Part shown: piece by piece, positions 13,201 to 26,560 of the stretch
Numbering within the stretch: position 1 is the first letter of the stretch
Layout of the letters: every line of letters begins with the position of its first letter
Assembly (NCBI GenBank): GCA_034509425.1
Contig: JAVTVJ010000132.1
Coordinates: 3,121,470-3,185,469 of the forward strand
Direction of reading: 5' to 3'
DNA: 64,000 nucleotides
Source of the DNA: Eopsaltria australis
Lineage: Eukaryota > Chordata > Aves > Passeriformes > Petroicidae
Position numbers and translations under genes: made by a program
Notes under the pieces: model-generated
The model's input: only the letters and a program-made list of their open reading frames with translations
The model's database searches: none
What the model was told of the DNA's origin: nothing

Positions 13201-15785
13201 CCCCTTTGCAATGGAATGACATGTCAGCCTTCATTCATTGGTGGCCAAGTCCATTCTTCTGGAACATTCATCTATGGTCTCCTGTACATCAGTGGAATGC
13301 AGACTAAGCTGGATTTGATATGTGAGGTGTACATGTCTATAGGCTATTTATATGCTACTTCTCTCTAAAGTTTTTTTAAATTTATTTATACTCAGTAATT
13401 TTCTTCATCTTTGAAGTTAAATTGGTTAAAAGCAATTGTCTTTTACAAGCTAAACTGGTCCTGTTATTGTTCTAGAATCTGCTATTCCTGGTTTCTGTTC
13501 TGCAGCACACTACCATGAGACAACATACAGTTATCTTGCCTTCAAGGCACAGATATCTTTGCATTTGTTCCATTGAATTTTCAGCTTTCTGTAAAAGACA
13601 GGAATTTCCCAGAGCTCTGCCCAGTTCAAAGAATGGATCTATTACCTGATAACTCTTTTATTTACTGGTAATCAGTAGTTTTGTTAATGAATGTTGAGGA
13701 GATGTGTATTCTTTTCTTAAATAAGCTGTTTTAAAAGTAGGACAGACAAATATGATAAGATGAATGAAGGGAATGCAGAAACTCCAGATAAAATTAGTTA
13801 TGACTGGATATTTTACTATTTTATTTCTTAATCTATTAAGATTCCTCTTGGTGGTGACCATTACTGAAATCTCTTGTTATTTCCAGCTTGTAATCTGCAT
13901 AACTCATTTGTGTTATTTAGGTGTCATCTTCTCCCTGTTTTCCTCTTACTGCTGTGTTGTTTTCAAATGTCCTATCTTCAAAACTACATTCTGCACAATA
14001 TTTCATGGCTTCCACCCATTTTCTATCACTTCCCAACTGCTGTTTTTCACTTTGCCGAAGAACCTTTCTGCATTCCACACTTAGTGACTTCTACTTGTCA
14101 GTTTTCTACACAGTTTCCCCTTTATTGCTGTTCCCATTACCAGGAAGGCAATAGAGCAGAATATGCTCAGAGATGTTCAAAGTTCCGAAAAAAACCCCAG
14201 ATCCAGCATATTTTTCAAGGGTTTAGGGTAGTAGCACAAGAGCCTCTATTGGGATCTGCAGCTGCAGAAATTCTTCCCCCAGCATCTTACCCATGTTACT
14301 TAGAATTGTTCTGAAATAGCCTTGTTGGGTGAAATAAACAGGACTGTTACTCTTCTTTCTTAATTTTTTTTTTTTTTGTGGTTGCAGGTGTGAGAAATAC
14401 TGGAAAGTAAGCAGAATATGAAGAAGGGATGGACAACCTCCAGGTCCCAAAAGGCACTCTCTCTTTTCACAGCTCTTCAATGTCTCCCCCAGCTACAGAG
14501 TGGATAGAGGGGAGGATGGCAGAGGCAATGGCAGGATCAGCTGGATGGGTGAGACATATCACAGCCCTTCTGTGACTAGCTAGGAATTCTCGGCTATGGC
14601 TCAAATTTTAGCTTTGACACCAGAAATTTTTCCTTTCTGCTGTTAAATTATGGTATCATACAGTTTACTATTGGTACTGTAAAGCTCACTGCATGCATAA
14701 TGTTCTGGTTTGTCCTAGTGGAGAAGGGGGTAGGACTGAATCACTCAAAAGATTATGCATAGTAAATATTCCCTTAGTGTCCCATAAAAGCCATGAATAG
14801 CAACTGCAGGCTACTTACTCTGACAAAGTTTTAATCTGCCTGCCTTCATGGTTTACAAAGAAGTATACATCCCTAACCCCTAGATTTTTTGGTTACCAGA
14901 AACAAGGAAATATTCTCTTGCCTACGATATCATCTATCACGTATTCCTCACTTTCCTGAGGATAGTAAGATCTGACATGGCACCTCTCCAAATAGAAGCA
15001 GTATAAAACAATATTTGGTAGTCTTCTAGTATATTAGTGCTTGTATATACTGCTTATCTCAGGCAATACTTCTTTCATCAGTGAACTGCTCTTCCTTTCT
15101 GTCCCTTACATGTTCTTTACAGCATGCTTGTATGATGCAGTGAAAGTTTTATGTCTCAGGTGACAATAATTACACTGAGTTACAAAACATCTAATAATGT
15201 GCAGTAAGAGAAGCTCAAGTATTGAGGATGTCATTTCTGTTTGAATTTATCCCTAATTCTCCTTAGATTCTATAGAAAACTGAAAAATATTAAGTGACAT
15301 GATGAACTTAAGAAGCATATTCTTACATCTAGTTTCTTTTTGTCACCAACTTCACAGCATCATAAGCCATAACAAACTCACCTGTCACACAGGACTAGCT
15401 GAACTGGGAAGAGCAGCACAATTTTAATTGCACAGCCTGCTCTGGCTGTAGCAGTGGAATGTCTGTGTTAAGACAGTGCTTATTATACCATATCACATTT
15501 TAATTTTAAAAAAAGTTACTTAAGGCTGTTAAGATATTAATAGTCTTGTCAACAAGCATTTTGGAAAGAAAAAATTTCAATTTCTGAACGTCTCTGACAA
15601 AGGCAGAAAGTTGTAAGTGTGGAAAAGTCTTGTATATCAGTCTCTTGTATCCATATTCATGTTTGGTCTTTAACTGCAAGCTCCTCTGTGCAGTCCTTTT
15701 TGGTACATATTCATTGCTTAGTAGAGGATATAGATATTATTATCAAAATTTTGCTGAAATCTTTTTAAAAGGATCCACAATTTCA
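7290..15785. other. Long A+T-rich intergenic stretch
   Basis: No gene, RNA gene or clear transposon seen. There is a short imperfect (CTATAT)n run near 9,726-9,752 and several homopolymer A or T runs. The segment 13,764-14,314 keeps several overlapping open frames (up to 146 codons), with hydrophobic Phe/Leu/Cys-rich translations typical of pyrimidine-rich DNA and no recognisable domain. The segment at 10,262-10,464 follows a good acceptor (CTCTACTCAG) but has no convincing donor. Confidence 0.5.
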
Positions 15786-16625
15786 TACAATGTTCTTGTC
15801 CCGTCCCAATATAAAAGAGGGAGTCGGGGAAGATTCTTTCTGAGAGATTTCTTGGACAAAAATAAAGTGGAAATGCAGCAATATTATATCTGAGAACTAT
15901 TTATTTATTAAAAAAAATGGTAAGTGTTCTTACTAAAGGGGGATAGAAGGAGCAGAGAGGGAGAAAAGAGAGAGGGAGAAAGAAAAGACAGTGCCAGTGT
16001 TACCACAAGAACTGTGGCTCTCTGTCAGCCTCGGCTTGGCAGATGGAATGTGTGTGCTGCAAACCGCGGTGCATCTGCGCAGCTCCTGTGGCAGGCTGGG
16101 CGCGATTTACAAGTGGCAGTGGCAGTGTGCCTTCAGTGATGGCTGTGGATGGTGGCTATGGACTGCAGATGGCGGCTGTGGGCGATGGTTGCAGATGGTG
16201 GCTATTGGCTGCAGCTGCAGATGGCAGCTGTGGGCTGCAGCTGCGGGCAGCAAGTGCAGACAGTGGCTACGGGCTGTGGCTGCAGGCTGCAGATGGTGGC
16301 TGTGGGTGATGGCTGCAGATGGTGGCTGTGGGTGATGGCTGCAGATGGTGGCTGTGGGCTGCAGCTGTGGGCTCGGCTGGGTGCAGACGGTGGCGGCTGC
16401 GGCCACAGCACGGGAAACACAATGGCGGCTGCAGCTGCGGAACACGAGGTCTTCATGGTGATGAGCTGGTTCATGGAAATGGCAAAGCAGGGCCCTTGAC
16501 AGAAACTTTGCCTTTGGAACTGCAATGTCATAACCAGAAGTGAATTGCAGTAAATATATTAGAACTTCCCAGAGGAGCACTGTTTCCTTGATCATTTTGC
16601 CCAAGACAAACACAGGGACAAGGCC
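15786..16625 (-). mobile_element. Possible LTR containing the minisatellite (tentative)
   Basis: The block is clearly set apart from its A+T-rich surroundings. It holds a purine-rich tract (about 15,934-15,989), a GC-rich core, and, on the minus strand, a run of AATAAA-type polyadenylation signals (plus-strand TTTATTTATT at 15,900-15,909). Its left edge begins TGTTCTTGTCCC (15,791) and its right edge contains GGGACAAG (16,615-16,622), giving an 8-base inverted match. This resembles LTR organisation read on the minus strand. I found no target-site duplication and no internal viral genes, so the call is an inference and the ends are approximate. Confidence 0.3.
16100..16440. repeat. GC-rich minisatellite, 26-bp unit
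   Basis: Tandem array whose cleanest part is 16,285-16,362, where the unit beginning GGCTGCAGATGGTGGC recurs exactly every 26 bases (16,285, 16,311, 16,337). Diverged copies with GGCTGCAG/GATGGTGGCT words extend on both sides. The unit has no stop codon in any minus-strand frame, which explains the 182-codon minus-strand open frame (16,107-16,655), rich in His, Pro, Gln, Ala and Cys. Since 26 is not a multiple of three, the reading frame rotates with each unit, so the translated repeats are not a stable protein repeat. I do not call a gene here. Confidence 0.85.
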
Positions 16626-19600
16626 TCTCATGAAGGATAGGTAGCCTTGTGTCACTGCTGGCCTTGCTGTCTATATTCTCCATCTCCTTTTCCACTTTTG
16701 TCTATTTTTCTCCATTATATTTCTCTTGATTCCTAATCTCACTTATTATACATGATTGTTGAGCACCAGAGAGCCCTTAACAGCAATGTTTCACTGTAGG
16801 AGAGCTCAAAGACCTTGGAAAGCAAGTGCCCAGGGGCAAAGAGGTACACATGGATCAGAAAAGGGGCCAGAGGTAAAACTGCCTCGGCAGGCTCCTAAAT
16901 TCTACCCCTCACACAGATCAGGTATCTCAGATATTGAAATATTGCACAGTCTATCCGGTAGATCTCCCATTAGTCTCATATTCACTGCAATCCTCATGGA
17001 AGTGATGAGAAAGATGCTATAATTAATTTGTCTTCAGTTGTTGTCTGCACAGGATGAGACTAAAAATTTGTGCTTAATAACAGAATTCAAATTGAAGAAA
17101 TTGTTCATCTTTTGACATAGCCCAAAAACAAATTACATAAAATAACAGACATGATTTGGTCACCACAGACAGATTTTTATCCTCTCTTCAGAAAAAAATC
17201 CTTTAAAATTCTCATGGCAACAATGAATTTAATTCTGATGTCTGCACTACCTTTTTCAATAGCAGCAGATTCTTTTTTCTTTAAAAAGTGATGAAAAGAA
17301 AAATCACGCACCCTACCATAGTAAGCCCATAGAGCTATCTTCCTGCTCACACTTCTTCATTAATTTAACCTTAATTGTTCTATTGAATATATAAAACTAA
17401 TGGATTTGAAACGACAGTGGACAGTGGATATTCCTACAAATCATAGGATGAATATGAATGTTATATTTGCACTGAATAGAAAAAAAATTATTAATTTTTA
17501 TCCATTTTGCTCGCATTTGCACTGTTATTGTATGTGATGTACAAGCCGGACTATAAGTACGTATTATCTATTTGTTATGAAAATAGTGAAAAATTCTTTG
17601 AACAGCACTAGAAGTGTTGCATGTCCTTGTTTCTGCATGATGAGAATATACTTCTGAGAGTGTAACACACTACTGGTTTTGAAAGTTAAAAGTAAGAGTC
17701 TTGCTATCATTCTCTGAAAGTATTCATGTTGAACTGTCAGGAAAGATTACTGTCCAGAACTAAGCAGCTGTGTGATTTATTCTCTGCAGATATTGCATAA
17801 TATTTGACTATTAAAAAAAGATAGAGATTCTGGAGATGGAGCATTAACTTTGCTTTAAACATGTTTTGGCATTCCTTTTTCTTCTTCAACCTTGTTTTTC
17901 TTGGAAAAAAAAAAGGAACAGAGCTGAACATTCTCAGATTTTTTTCACTCAGAATAAACACTAGTATAAAAATAAAAGAATATTAGTAATTTCATCAAGG
18001 CCTGTTATATAACAAATAAATTGGTTTAATCATTTTAGACAAAAATATATTTCAGTTTATATGGTTTGCCATGGAAGTTATTGTAGTGTATTATCATGCA
18101 AGAATAGTTCATCTCTTGTATTAAATGAAATCAGCACCTTTCATGGCAATGAAGTTCAGAATTAAATATTTTAATGTATTCACTATGTGGTTTGAAGTCA
18201 TTCATAGAATCTAAATAATTTTAAAAGCTTGTAAACATGAATAATCAGTTTTTTTTTTCCATTAGGCTTGTTTTAAGTTTTTCTTTAAAGATAGTAACAA
18301 AAAATGAATCATCCAGCAATGTATCAGCCATGTTATATTACCACCATATTACTAGAAAATATAATTTATAAGAAGTTGTAACACTTCTAATTAAAACAAA
18401 TTTTGATCTAAAAGGTCATATAGCATACCCTTTCTAATACCCTTTCTAAACAATCAAGACTACTTAGGAAATGGAAAACTGTGAGAAGAGATTTGAGATT
18501 AAATTATAGTGAATAATTTTCAATACAATTTCTAAATTTCCACACTTGGTAAAGTGTTCTCTAGACATGGATGCAGGGTTTCCCTGACTCGTTACAGGTT
18601 TAGGAGCCAGAGAGAATATGAAATACTGAATACTGAACACCTGAAGAGCTGCAGAAAGAATTAACGGATTTTTGGAAAAAGTGGGGTGAAAATCCTCATG
18701 ATCCCAGTTAAATCTAACTCAACCAAAAAGCTGGCAGCAGAATGGAAAATGAATAAATGAGGTGTTTTCTCAAAGTCCCACAGTAAGTCAAAAGAAGAGT
18801 CACTAGAACTCCATAACCCTGCACTAAATCTAGGTGCTTAATTTGTAAAAAAGTTTGATCTTTATTCCTCAAGATATCTTCCTCCTTTGCACTAAAACCA
18901 ACTTGAATAAAAGGCTAGGAAATATATGTTTAAATTACTGAGACTCTTTCTCAGGTAATAAAGCATGTAATTTGTAAAGTCAGTATTTACTAGAAGTTTT
19001 CACCATGCAGTCGCACCTAAAATGACACAGCTCTTTGAGTCTCATTTTCTACCTACGATAAAACATAGCTGTCATCATAAAATTCAATTAGTTTGCAGAG
19101 GAAATACATTTACACCTTGTTCAGCCATAACCTTAATAATATAAGCTGGTGACTGCTGATAATCTGTAATGTAATGGTATCCAGAGTACTCTAAGTTCAC
19201 TTTATTTCTCTGCATATGCTAGTATTCAAGTGCAAATCTGTATACTGTTTTAAACCTCTGATTCATCCTTTCTATTCTACCAGTTTTCAAGAAAACAAAA
19301 CAAATTAAAAACTCCATTATTATTTCTAGTTTATTACATTGTTTATGAAAACATGGAATGAGAAGTCGTGGAAAATTTTTTTACCATTTATGCAGCAAGG
19401 TCTTACACTTTAAGAATTTAGATAACCTGGACAACCATCCAGAAGCTGCAGTGCTCATTATACCTGATCTTCAGGGGTCTTCATCATTATTGAAAGCTTT
19501 TCTATCTTTTTGCTTTGAAACTTGCATGATTAGTCATTTTTCATTATATATTGTATTTTCATAAATACTTCATAAAGTCTTTGAACATGAAACAAGTTAT

Positions 19601-19673
19601 TTTTTGTCATAAAATTTTTTAGCACTTGTCTCAGCTATTCTATAGCAACAGAACCTTATAGAAACTTCAATTT

Positions 19674-20138
19674 TCAGTACTCCTGTCCACACTCTAGGCT
19701 CTTTAGTCCAAGGAAAGTGTAAGTGCATCTGTTTTTCATTGTCTCCTGCCCTTCAAATTTCTGTTGCTGTCCAGTAAGCCCTACTAGCTCTCCAGTTAAT
19801 CTACATGCATTTACGCACTTACAGTGACCCCTCACTTTGATCTGCCTTCCAGCAGGACCATACAGCATCCCCATAGATGTCACTACTCCAACATAATCAC
19901 CAGAAAGACACAAATCCCAGCATGGGGGTAAAGCCATATTTCTGAGTGCTCTGCTCCTCTCAGAGTCCAGGAAGTCATGACAGGGACCAGGTACAGACTT
20001 TAGCCAGGCATCAGTATCGACAAACTTTGTCCCTGAAACATGCATATTATTGGACAAATTAATGAAATAAAGCCCCCAAAACTTAGAGTTCAGCATCTCT
20101 GTTTTAGGAATCTGTAACCCCTTTGTGAATGGATGCAA
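19674..20138 (-). other. Unrecognised 154-codon open frame
   Basis: A minus-strand frame that opens with an ATG and encodes 154 residues (starts MHPFTKGLQI, ends LECGQEY). The GC content is higher than that of the neighbours. I see no signal peptide, membrane segment, zinc-binding pattern or other domain signature. A second, partly overlapping minus-strand frame of 82 codons lies just upstream (20,104-20,352) in another phase. It may be the remnant of a decayed repeat, or chance. There is no evidence of splice structure or a promoter, so it is not called a gene. Confidence 0.12.
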
Positions 20139-20967
20139 TAAAAATCATCTTTCTAGCGTGTTGTGTGTTGACCCCAGCTGGTAGCTCAGCACCACGCATT
20201 TGCTCTCTCCTCACCATAGTGGGACGGGGGAGAGAATCAGAAAGGCAAATGTGACAAAACTCATGGATCAAGATAAAGGCAGTGCAATAAGTTAAGCAAA
20301 AGCTGTGTGTGCAAGCAAAGCAAAACAAGGAATTCATACACCACTTTCCCATGGGCAGGCAGGTGTTCAGCCAAGCCCAGGAAAGCAGGGCTCTGTCACA
20401 TATAGTGGCGTCTCAGAAAACAAAAGCCATTGCTCTGAACATTCCTCAGTTTCCTCCCTCTTGTCTATGGGATATCCCTTTAATACTGAAGGTGCACTAT
20501 AATTAAAAAAAGTCTCAAACCTGTTTTAGCAAAGCACTTGGACCTATGCTTGACATTACTAAAGACTCATGAGAAACTTACACATTAAAAAAGTATGAAG
20601 TTCAACTCTGGCAAATATTTTTTCCTTTTGATATTTTTCATTATCTATACAATTCCATATCTACACAATCAGTGGTGCTATACTGCAACAGAAACAAACC
20701 AAAATGCTGTTTTATCAGTAAGTATAATACAAGACATATGTCTGATCATACTGTGCAAGATGTTCCAGTTTGGATCTAAATAACAGACCTTTTTTCTAAA
20801 TTTTCTCTGAAAATGAGGCAGTTGAAACCATCAAACCATATTTTGTTCTGTACTTGTAGTAATTTTCCTTCAGCGAGCCTAAAATGAATTTCAGGACACT
20901 ATTCCCCAACCTAGAGTATATTTTTCATTCTTCATTTTAACAGAGAAAAAAAATTAAAATCCCCTAG

Positions 20968-20996
20968 CCAACCAACCAACCAACCAACCAACCAAA
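20968..20996. repeat. (CCAA)n tetranucleotide microsatellite
   Basis: About seven perfect CCAA units. It is the reverse complement of the TTGG repeat near 743. Simple sequence with no coding meaning. Confidence 0.9.
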
Positions 20997-22562
20997 ATCT
21001 GGCAGAACATGGTGAGAAAAGATACTTAAAAATTATATAGTGATTATTTTCTGTGTCTTATGTACTCCTTCTAAGGGGGCTAGTCTCTGTTTCCTTAATT
21101 TATCTGATAAGTAGGAAGATACTGTTACCTGTTCACTTTTACATGTTTATGCTCTAAGTTTATAGCAAAACCATGGCCTACTATCTTTCAGAAGAATAAG
21201 TTAAGAGTAGCATTGCACACAAAATGAGATGCAGTTCAAATTCAATAAATCATTTGTTCAAAGGCCCTAGGATTGCACTGCATTGTGTTGAACTGTCTTT
21301 ATGCACATGCATTTTACTCTGATCCTAACATATAAAATGTTTATGCGAATGTTATCAAATAACAAAACTGGAATTTTATCATTCATATTTTTTCAAAATT
21401 TCATTAGGATCTTATCTATAAAATCCTTGTTAATTCTTTGCTTATAAAATTTTTAATTTGACCATTATTTCAGCTGTAAATATTCAACAAATTTGAATTA
21501 GTGAAGGTTTTGAAGGACTGTGACAAGTAAAATATAATGTGTATATAAAAAGAAAACCAAAAATGTGCCAATTGCAAAGTCATCTGTCTTATATCTGTAA
21601 TTATTTCTATGATTATCCACACTGCGTCTAATACCTCTGTTCTTGGCTATATCAAGAAATATGATTCCTGTCTCTGTTTGTGCTCCATCCTCATTTTCCT
21701 CTGAAAAGACATAAATAAAGGATCAGTTCAGCAAATCTGGTGTTCTTTTTATCCTTTCTCTCCCTTTTCAGCTACAATTTCAGTGCAGCAATTTTCATTT
21801 TATCTTCAGTCTCCTGTAAATATATTTGTAGAACAATTTACTATTAGTTGAAAAGCATTCTGCAATTCAATGATAAGTGTATTTTTGAGTCCCTGGTTCT
21901 CCTTTTAGTATTTTTCTGATCAGTTTTATGTCTACTTAGCAGACAGCTTTTAGTTTGAAAATCTTACATTAATAATTTACTCTGAGGTCAATATATATAA
22001 TTTTTAAATTTTTAAAGTATGACCTGTTTCTATGTGTAAGCATTCATGTAGCTGTTATCATCTCAGTATTTATCTGCTTCCCAACTATTTAAACAGAGTA
22101 ATATACCTAGCTGAATTTCTCTCCTTGTCTCTCCTCTGAAGGAGACACAGCTGGATCGCCATGACAGGAAGTTACAAAGGGAAAATAAGCAAAAGAAATA
22201 AATGTTGGTTTTATTATAGTACATGTTAAAATTTAAGTGATTCTTTTCTGATGCATCAGTGGGCATCAATCCTTGTCCAAAATGAAAGCTCGGTTCTCAG
22301 AAGATCATGAGCCTCCCAGGACTGGCTGACCTCTCCAGGTGTGCCAGCAGACAGAGCTGAATGGAAAGAGAAGTGATCTCTGAAGTTGTGAGGGACTGGT
22401 CTATGAAGAACGCAATCTTTGAACTGCATTTTACAGATATACACTTTTCCTTCTTTGTTATATTCATTCCATTTTTGGAAGCGGTGCTATTTTTTGATCT
22501 GACAATTCAAGAATAGCTTCGAGGTATCATCCTATGTAGTCCAGGAATTCACATCTCGAGGG

Positions 22563-22627
22563 AAAAAAAAATCAACCCCCCCAAACCAAAACTCAAATCC
22601 AATATCAAAACCCAACCCCAAAACAAA
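22563..22627. repeat. A/C-only low-complexity tract
   Basis: A stretch composed almost entirely of A and C with scattered T (A-runs alternating with C-runs). No unit repeats cleanly. It is low-complexity sequence, perhaps the decayed tail of an older insertion. Confidence 0.6.
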
Positions 22628-25600
22628 GATACCACAGTGTCAACTTTTTAATTATCCAATGTACCAGTTAAACATATCTTAGGAAAGACTTCTTGTGCTA
22701 TAAACTTTGAAAGTGGAGCTTTGAGAAGTTAAAAATTAAGGCACAAATATCTGCAATACAAAATATAGTCTCTGTTTATCATGTCAAACTTTCCTCAGAT
22801 GCCACAGTCACAACAATTTTAACAGTTTTTGCCTAAAGGTTTGGGATATTTAAGTTTCTTTCTCTGTGTGTAAATCAGATTGGTCAAATGCAGGATGAAC
22901 TAATTCACTAATATTATGCAAAAGAAATATCCTACTGTTGTATGCTAGCTCATATTAGCTGCTATTTATGACTAGTTATTTATTCATGAAAATATTCATA
23001 AATCCTTAAAGCATTACAAAGTTAAACAAGGGTATGTAAAAAATATGCTCTAGTAATGTTTTGTTTTCCCTCACTATTTGCCATTTATTATTCTCTATTT
23101 TTTAAAGAGTTTCAGTCATCTAACTAAAGAAACAATATTCAATTTGATTTACGAGACATATCCCACTCACTGAGTCGTCAATATAAATAGTTTGTAAAGA
23201 ATAAATAGCTGGAAAATTTTTGAGAAGTCATTCATTTTGTCTGTCTGAATTATGAATACATCAGTCAGAAAGGGAGCATAGTTTTGCATAATCTTTATAA
23301 ACAGGAACAAAAAAAGCAGACTTAAATACTGCCAGGAACTGGTTTCCAAAGACTAACTTAACCAGGAGCACCAATGATATCTGAAGGATTGCAGCATATG
23401 GTAATTCAGTGGTGCTCCCCTCAGTATTACATTTGTCTGCTCAAACACTAACAAAACTCTTAAGCATGTATATATGCACAAATATGTATGGATATATAAA
23501 TTCAGAATATATTCATGAAATCTATATATATCTTCAGCTTTAATTAGCTATTTTAATTTAATTTGTAATTTTTCTTTTCACCTTTTCACATTCTCAGAGA
23601 ATTCCCACCCAAGAGCCTACATAGCTCTGGTTACAAACTATCCTTCATGAAGAACTCCAATAATAAAGTTCTTGAATATATGTGAGCATATTTTTACACC
23701 TCTGTATTACAGACAGTGTAAGTCAGCAATAAGGGCAGACAGAATGCCATAAATTATTGATGATGGAGATGATGATAAGCAGGAGCTGAGGCTCTTGTAA
23801 GCTAAGCTGAGTTACCTTCAGAGTTTCTGTTTGTCTTCTGATGGGCATTAGAATGAAAAACATTAATTATCTACACATAGCAGAGCATGTTCCCATTATT
23901 TCATCCTTATGCCTCCCACACAGCCAGTTTTTAAGAGCTGTTGCATACAGTAAGGTATATGTTCCTTTATCTGCCCCACCACTCATTTTTCTTCCACTGT
24001 TCTTGGTTATTGTTCTTTATTTCTATGAATGTTTCTAAAATAGCCTCTTCCTATGAAAACTGTTAAAGAAACTGTAGAAAAACAAACTACTGCAATCTAT
24101 GGAAAAACCCAAACTTGTCTATTTAAAGGCAATTTAAATTTCTGATTCCTCTCAAAGATTTTCTTCAATTACTTTGAATTATTATCATTGTTCCGATCAT
24201 TCTGGGAGTATATAGATTTCTAGAAATACAGATAAATAATATAAATTATTTTTAAAGTTCTTCAGGAGGCCTTTCTATTTTTTTAATTATTAACTTCTAC
24301 TTAGATTTGCCTATTTCAACCTAAATGGTGGTATATCAGCAGCTCACCACTCTACTGCATCGAATCTGCCATTTCCTGTTTTATTTTCCTCATCCCTTCA
24401 GTAAATTCTGAAATATGATATTTCAAGCCCCCGATGAATTTCCAATCCAATGTCCCTGTCATTCTAATATTAATCTCATACAGTGCTTATCTTTGAAAAC
24501 ATGAAAAAAAGATGAAAGAGAAAAAGACATTAGAATTCTTTTTAATATATTATGCTATGCCATGCCAGCATAAGGCTTACAGTTTTACTGCTGTCCTTAG
24601 TGATGAAACAGAAACATGTCTTCGACTCTCCTTGTTTCCACAGTTATCTGCCTTAGGGATTTTGTTCAATTTTATTTTTAAAAATGTTAAGCTTTCACTA
24701 ATGATTTTTCAATTTCTAACCTGTTTCTGTCAGCTGCAACCACAAATCAGCACTTTAAGAGTTCCTAGTTAAGACCTGCCAAAGGTTGGGCTCTTATTGG
24801 TTTACAGTTATGTGACCTCAATTCAGCAAAACATTGGAAAATAATTACCAATGTCCTGTATACATACAGATATACTGACTGACTGAGACAACATTCATGT
24901 CTAGAATCAGAAACCGACACAAATCCAGCATGAAATTAGGTGTATTTGAAGAAATCTTCTAGAAAGAGCACTCCTGTTTCAAAGGAAAATGAAAATTTCA
25001 AGAATTCCACTCTCCTTTTTATTTCCTTGGGAAAATTTTCATAGCAAAGGTACAAACTTTGCACATTACTGTGTAAAACTTTGTGGTAGGATTAGAGTAT
25101 GAAACTGCTTATTTTTTTATAGATATTCTGTTCTTGACACACACAGCATTTTTTTACTTGAATCATTACAGAAAAATTATCCTTTTGGCTTTTTCTGCGT
25201 CAATAGAATGCAAACTTTTCAGAAATTCACAAAGCCTTACATCTTTGGGAAATTTATGGTAAGTAAAGGTAGCCAGTATGAAGAAGTTGCTTTCCACTTA
25301 TATGCTAGTGTTGTTTAATGAATATGTGATAATTCTTCACTGGTTTTTGCTTTTATTATTCATGTTGTGGTAGCACTGTGCAACTCTTACCAGAAAAAAG
25401 ACCCTCCTATACCAAGAGTATATTCTAGAGCCATGCTGCACTTTTGTCCCATAAAGAGCCAAAAAAAGAAAACACAGATACCCACCTCCTTGAGTTTCTA
25501 GACTGGAAAGCACTGACCTCTGCAGGCAGTTTGTACCTCCAAAGGAGGATCAATTGCCTCTGGCATTATCACTAAGTTTGCAGGTGAGAGAAGATTCCTG

Positions 25601-25923
25601 ATGCTATATGGTTATGATGCTGTTGCTTCAGTTACACGGATTCTCTACTAAGCCATTTAAAAAAAAAAGATAAATGAATAATTCAAAAAGACATTCATTT
25701 TCAGTCTGGAAATAGGGTTGCTGCCATCAACAGAATGCTCACATCACTCAACCTGTGAGTTTTACCATCTCTTCCACATTTTACATACAAAATTTTGTAA
25801 TTAATTAGATTTCAATTCTTCATGGCATTAGCATAGGATCAGGAAAGATCTTAAAGAAAAAATACATTTTGAATTTATTCATTAAAGGAATTTGTCTCAA
25901 TGTGGATGCACAATTTAGGAATA

Positions 25924-26560
25924 CAAAATCAGAATCGTGGAGTGCTTGAGATTGGAAGGGGCCTTTTGAGGTCAGCTTGTCTAACCCTCCTGCTTGAGCA
26001 GGGCCACCTACAGCCAGTTCCACAGGACAATGACCAGATGGCTTTTGAATGTCTTCCAAGGAGGGAGACTGCACAAACTCCCTGGGCAACCTGTGACAGT
26101 GCTAGATCACCCTCACAGTAACAAAGAGTTTAAGAGTTTCCTGGTGTTCTGATGACACCTGTGTTTCAGCTTGTGCCCATTACTGGTGGTCGTGTCAGAA
26201 GGCACCACTGAAAACAGGCTGGCTCCATCCCCCCAGCTATTTATATACGTTATGAGATCTCCTTGAGCCTTCTCTTGTCCAGGCTGAACATCCCCAGCTC
26301 TCCCACCCTTTCCTCACGGGATAGATGCTCACATCCTCTCATCATCTCTGCAGCCCTTCAATGGACTCTCCCCCAGGATGTTTCTGTCTTGTACTGGGGA
26401 ACCTGTAACTGGACACAGCACTGCAGAGGAGGCCTCATCAAGCTGAATAAAGGAGAAGGAACACTTCTTGTGATCTGGTCACAATGTGTTGTCTAAGGCA
26501 GCCCAGGATACCCTAAGCCTTCCTTGTGGCAAGGGCACACTGTTGGCTCCACCAGGACTC
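25924..26560 (-). mobile_element. CR1 LINE 3' portion, reverse orientation
   Basis: The left edge holds the complement of the CR1 tail (TCAGAATCGTGGAGTGCTTGA-like). It is followed by the minus-strand 3' UTR and the end of ORF2: blocks such as GGAAGGGGCC, CCTGCTTGAGCAGGGCCACC, ATGAGATCTCCTTGAGCC and AGGCTGAACATCCCCAGC. The last is the classic antisense CR1 sequence seen throughout bird genomes. Similarity runs for roughly 640 bases and fades by about 26,560. The copy is truncated at its 5' end and has no intact reading frame. Confidence 0.92.

Larger units (their letters stand above)
16660..25923. other. Long A+T-rich intergenic stretch
   Basis: No recognised gene. It contains a (CCAA)n tract at 20,968-20,996 and an A/C-rich low-complexity segment at 22,563-22,627. 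A GC-richer patch at about 19,670-20,470 holds a 154-codon minus-strand frame (listed separately). The rest is A+T-rich unique sequence with frequent stops in all frames. Confidence 0.5.

Noticed and set aside
14855..14880. Sequence loosely like the miR-1 family (AAAGAAGTATACAT)
   Set aside because: It does not match the mature miRNA, and no stable flanking hairpin was evident by eye.
16107..16655. 182-codon minus-strand open frame rich in His, Pro, Gln and Ala
   Set aside because: The 26-bp repeat unit contains no minus-strand stop in any frame, so the openness is a by-product of the repeat. The frame shifts from unit to unit.
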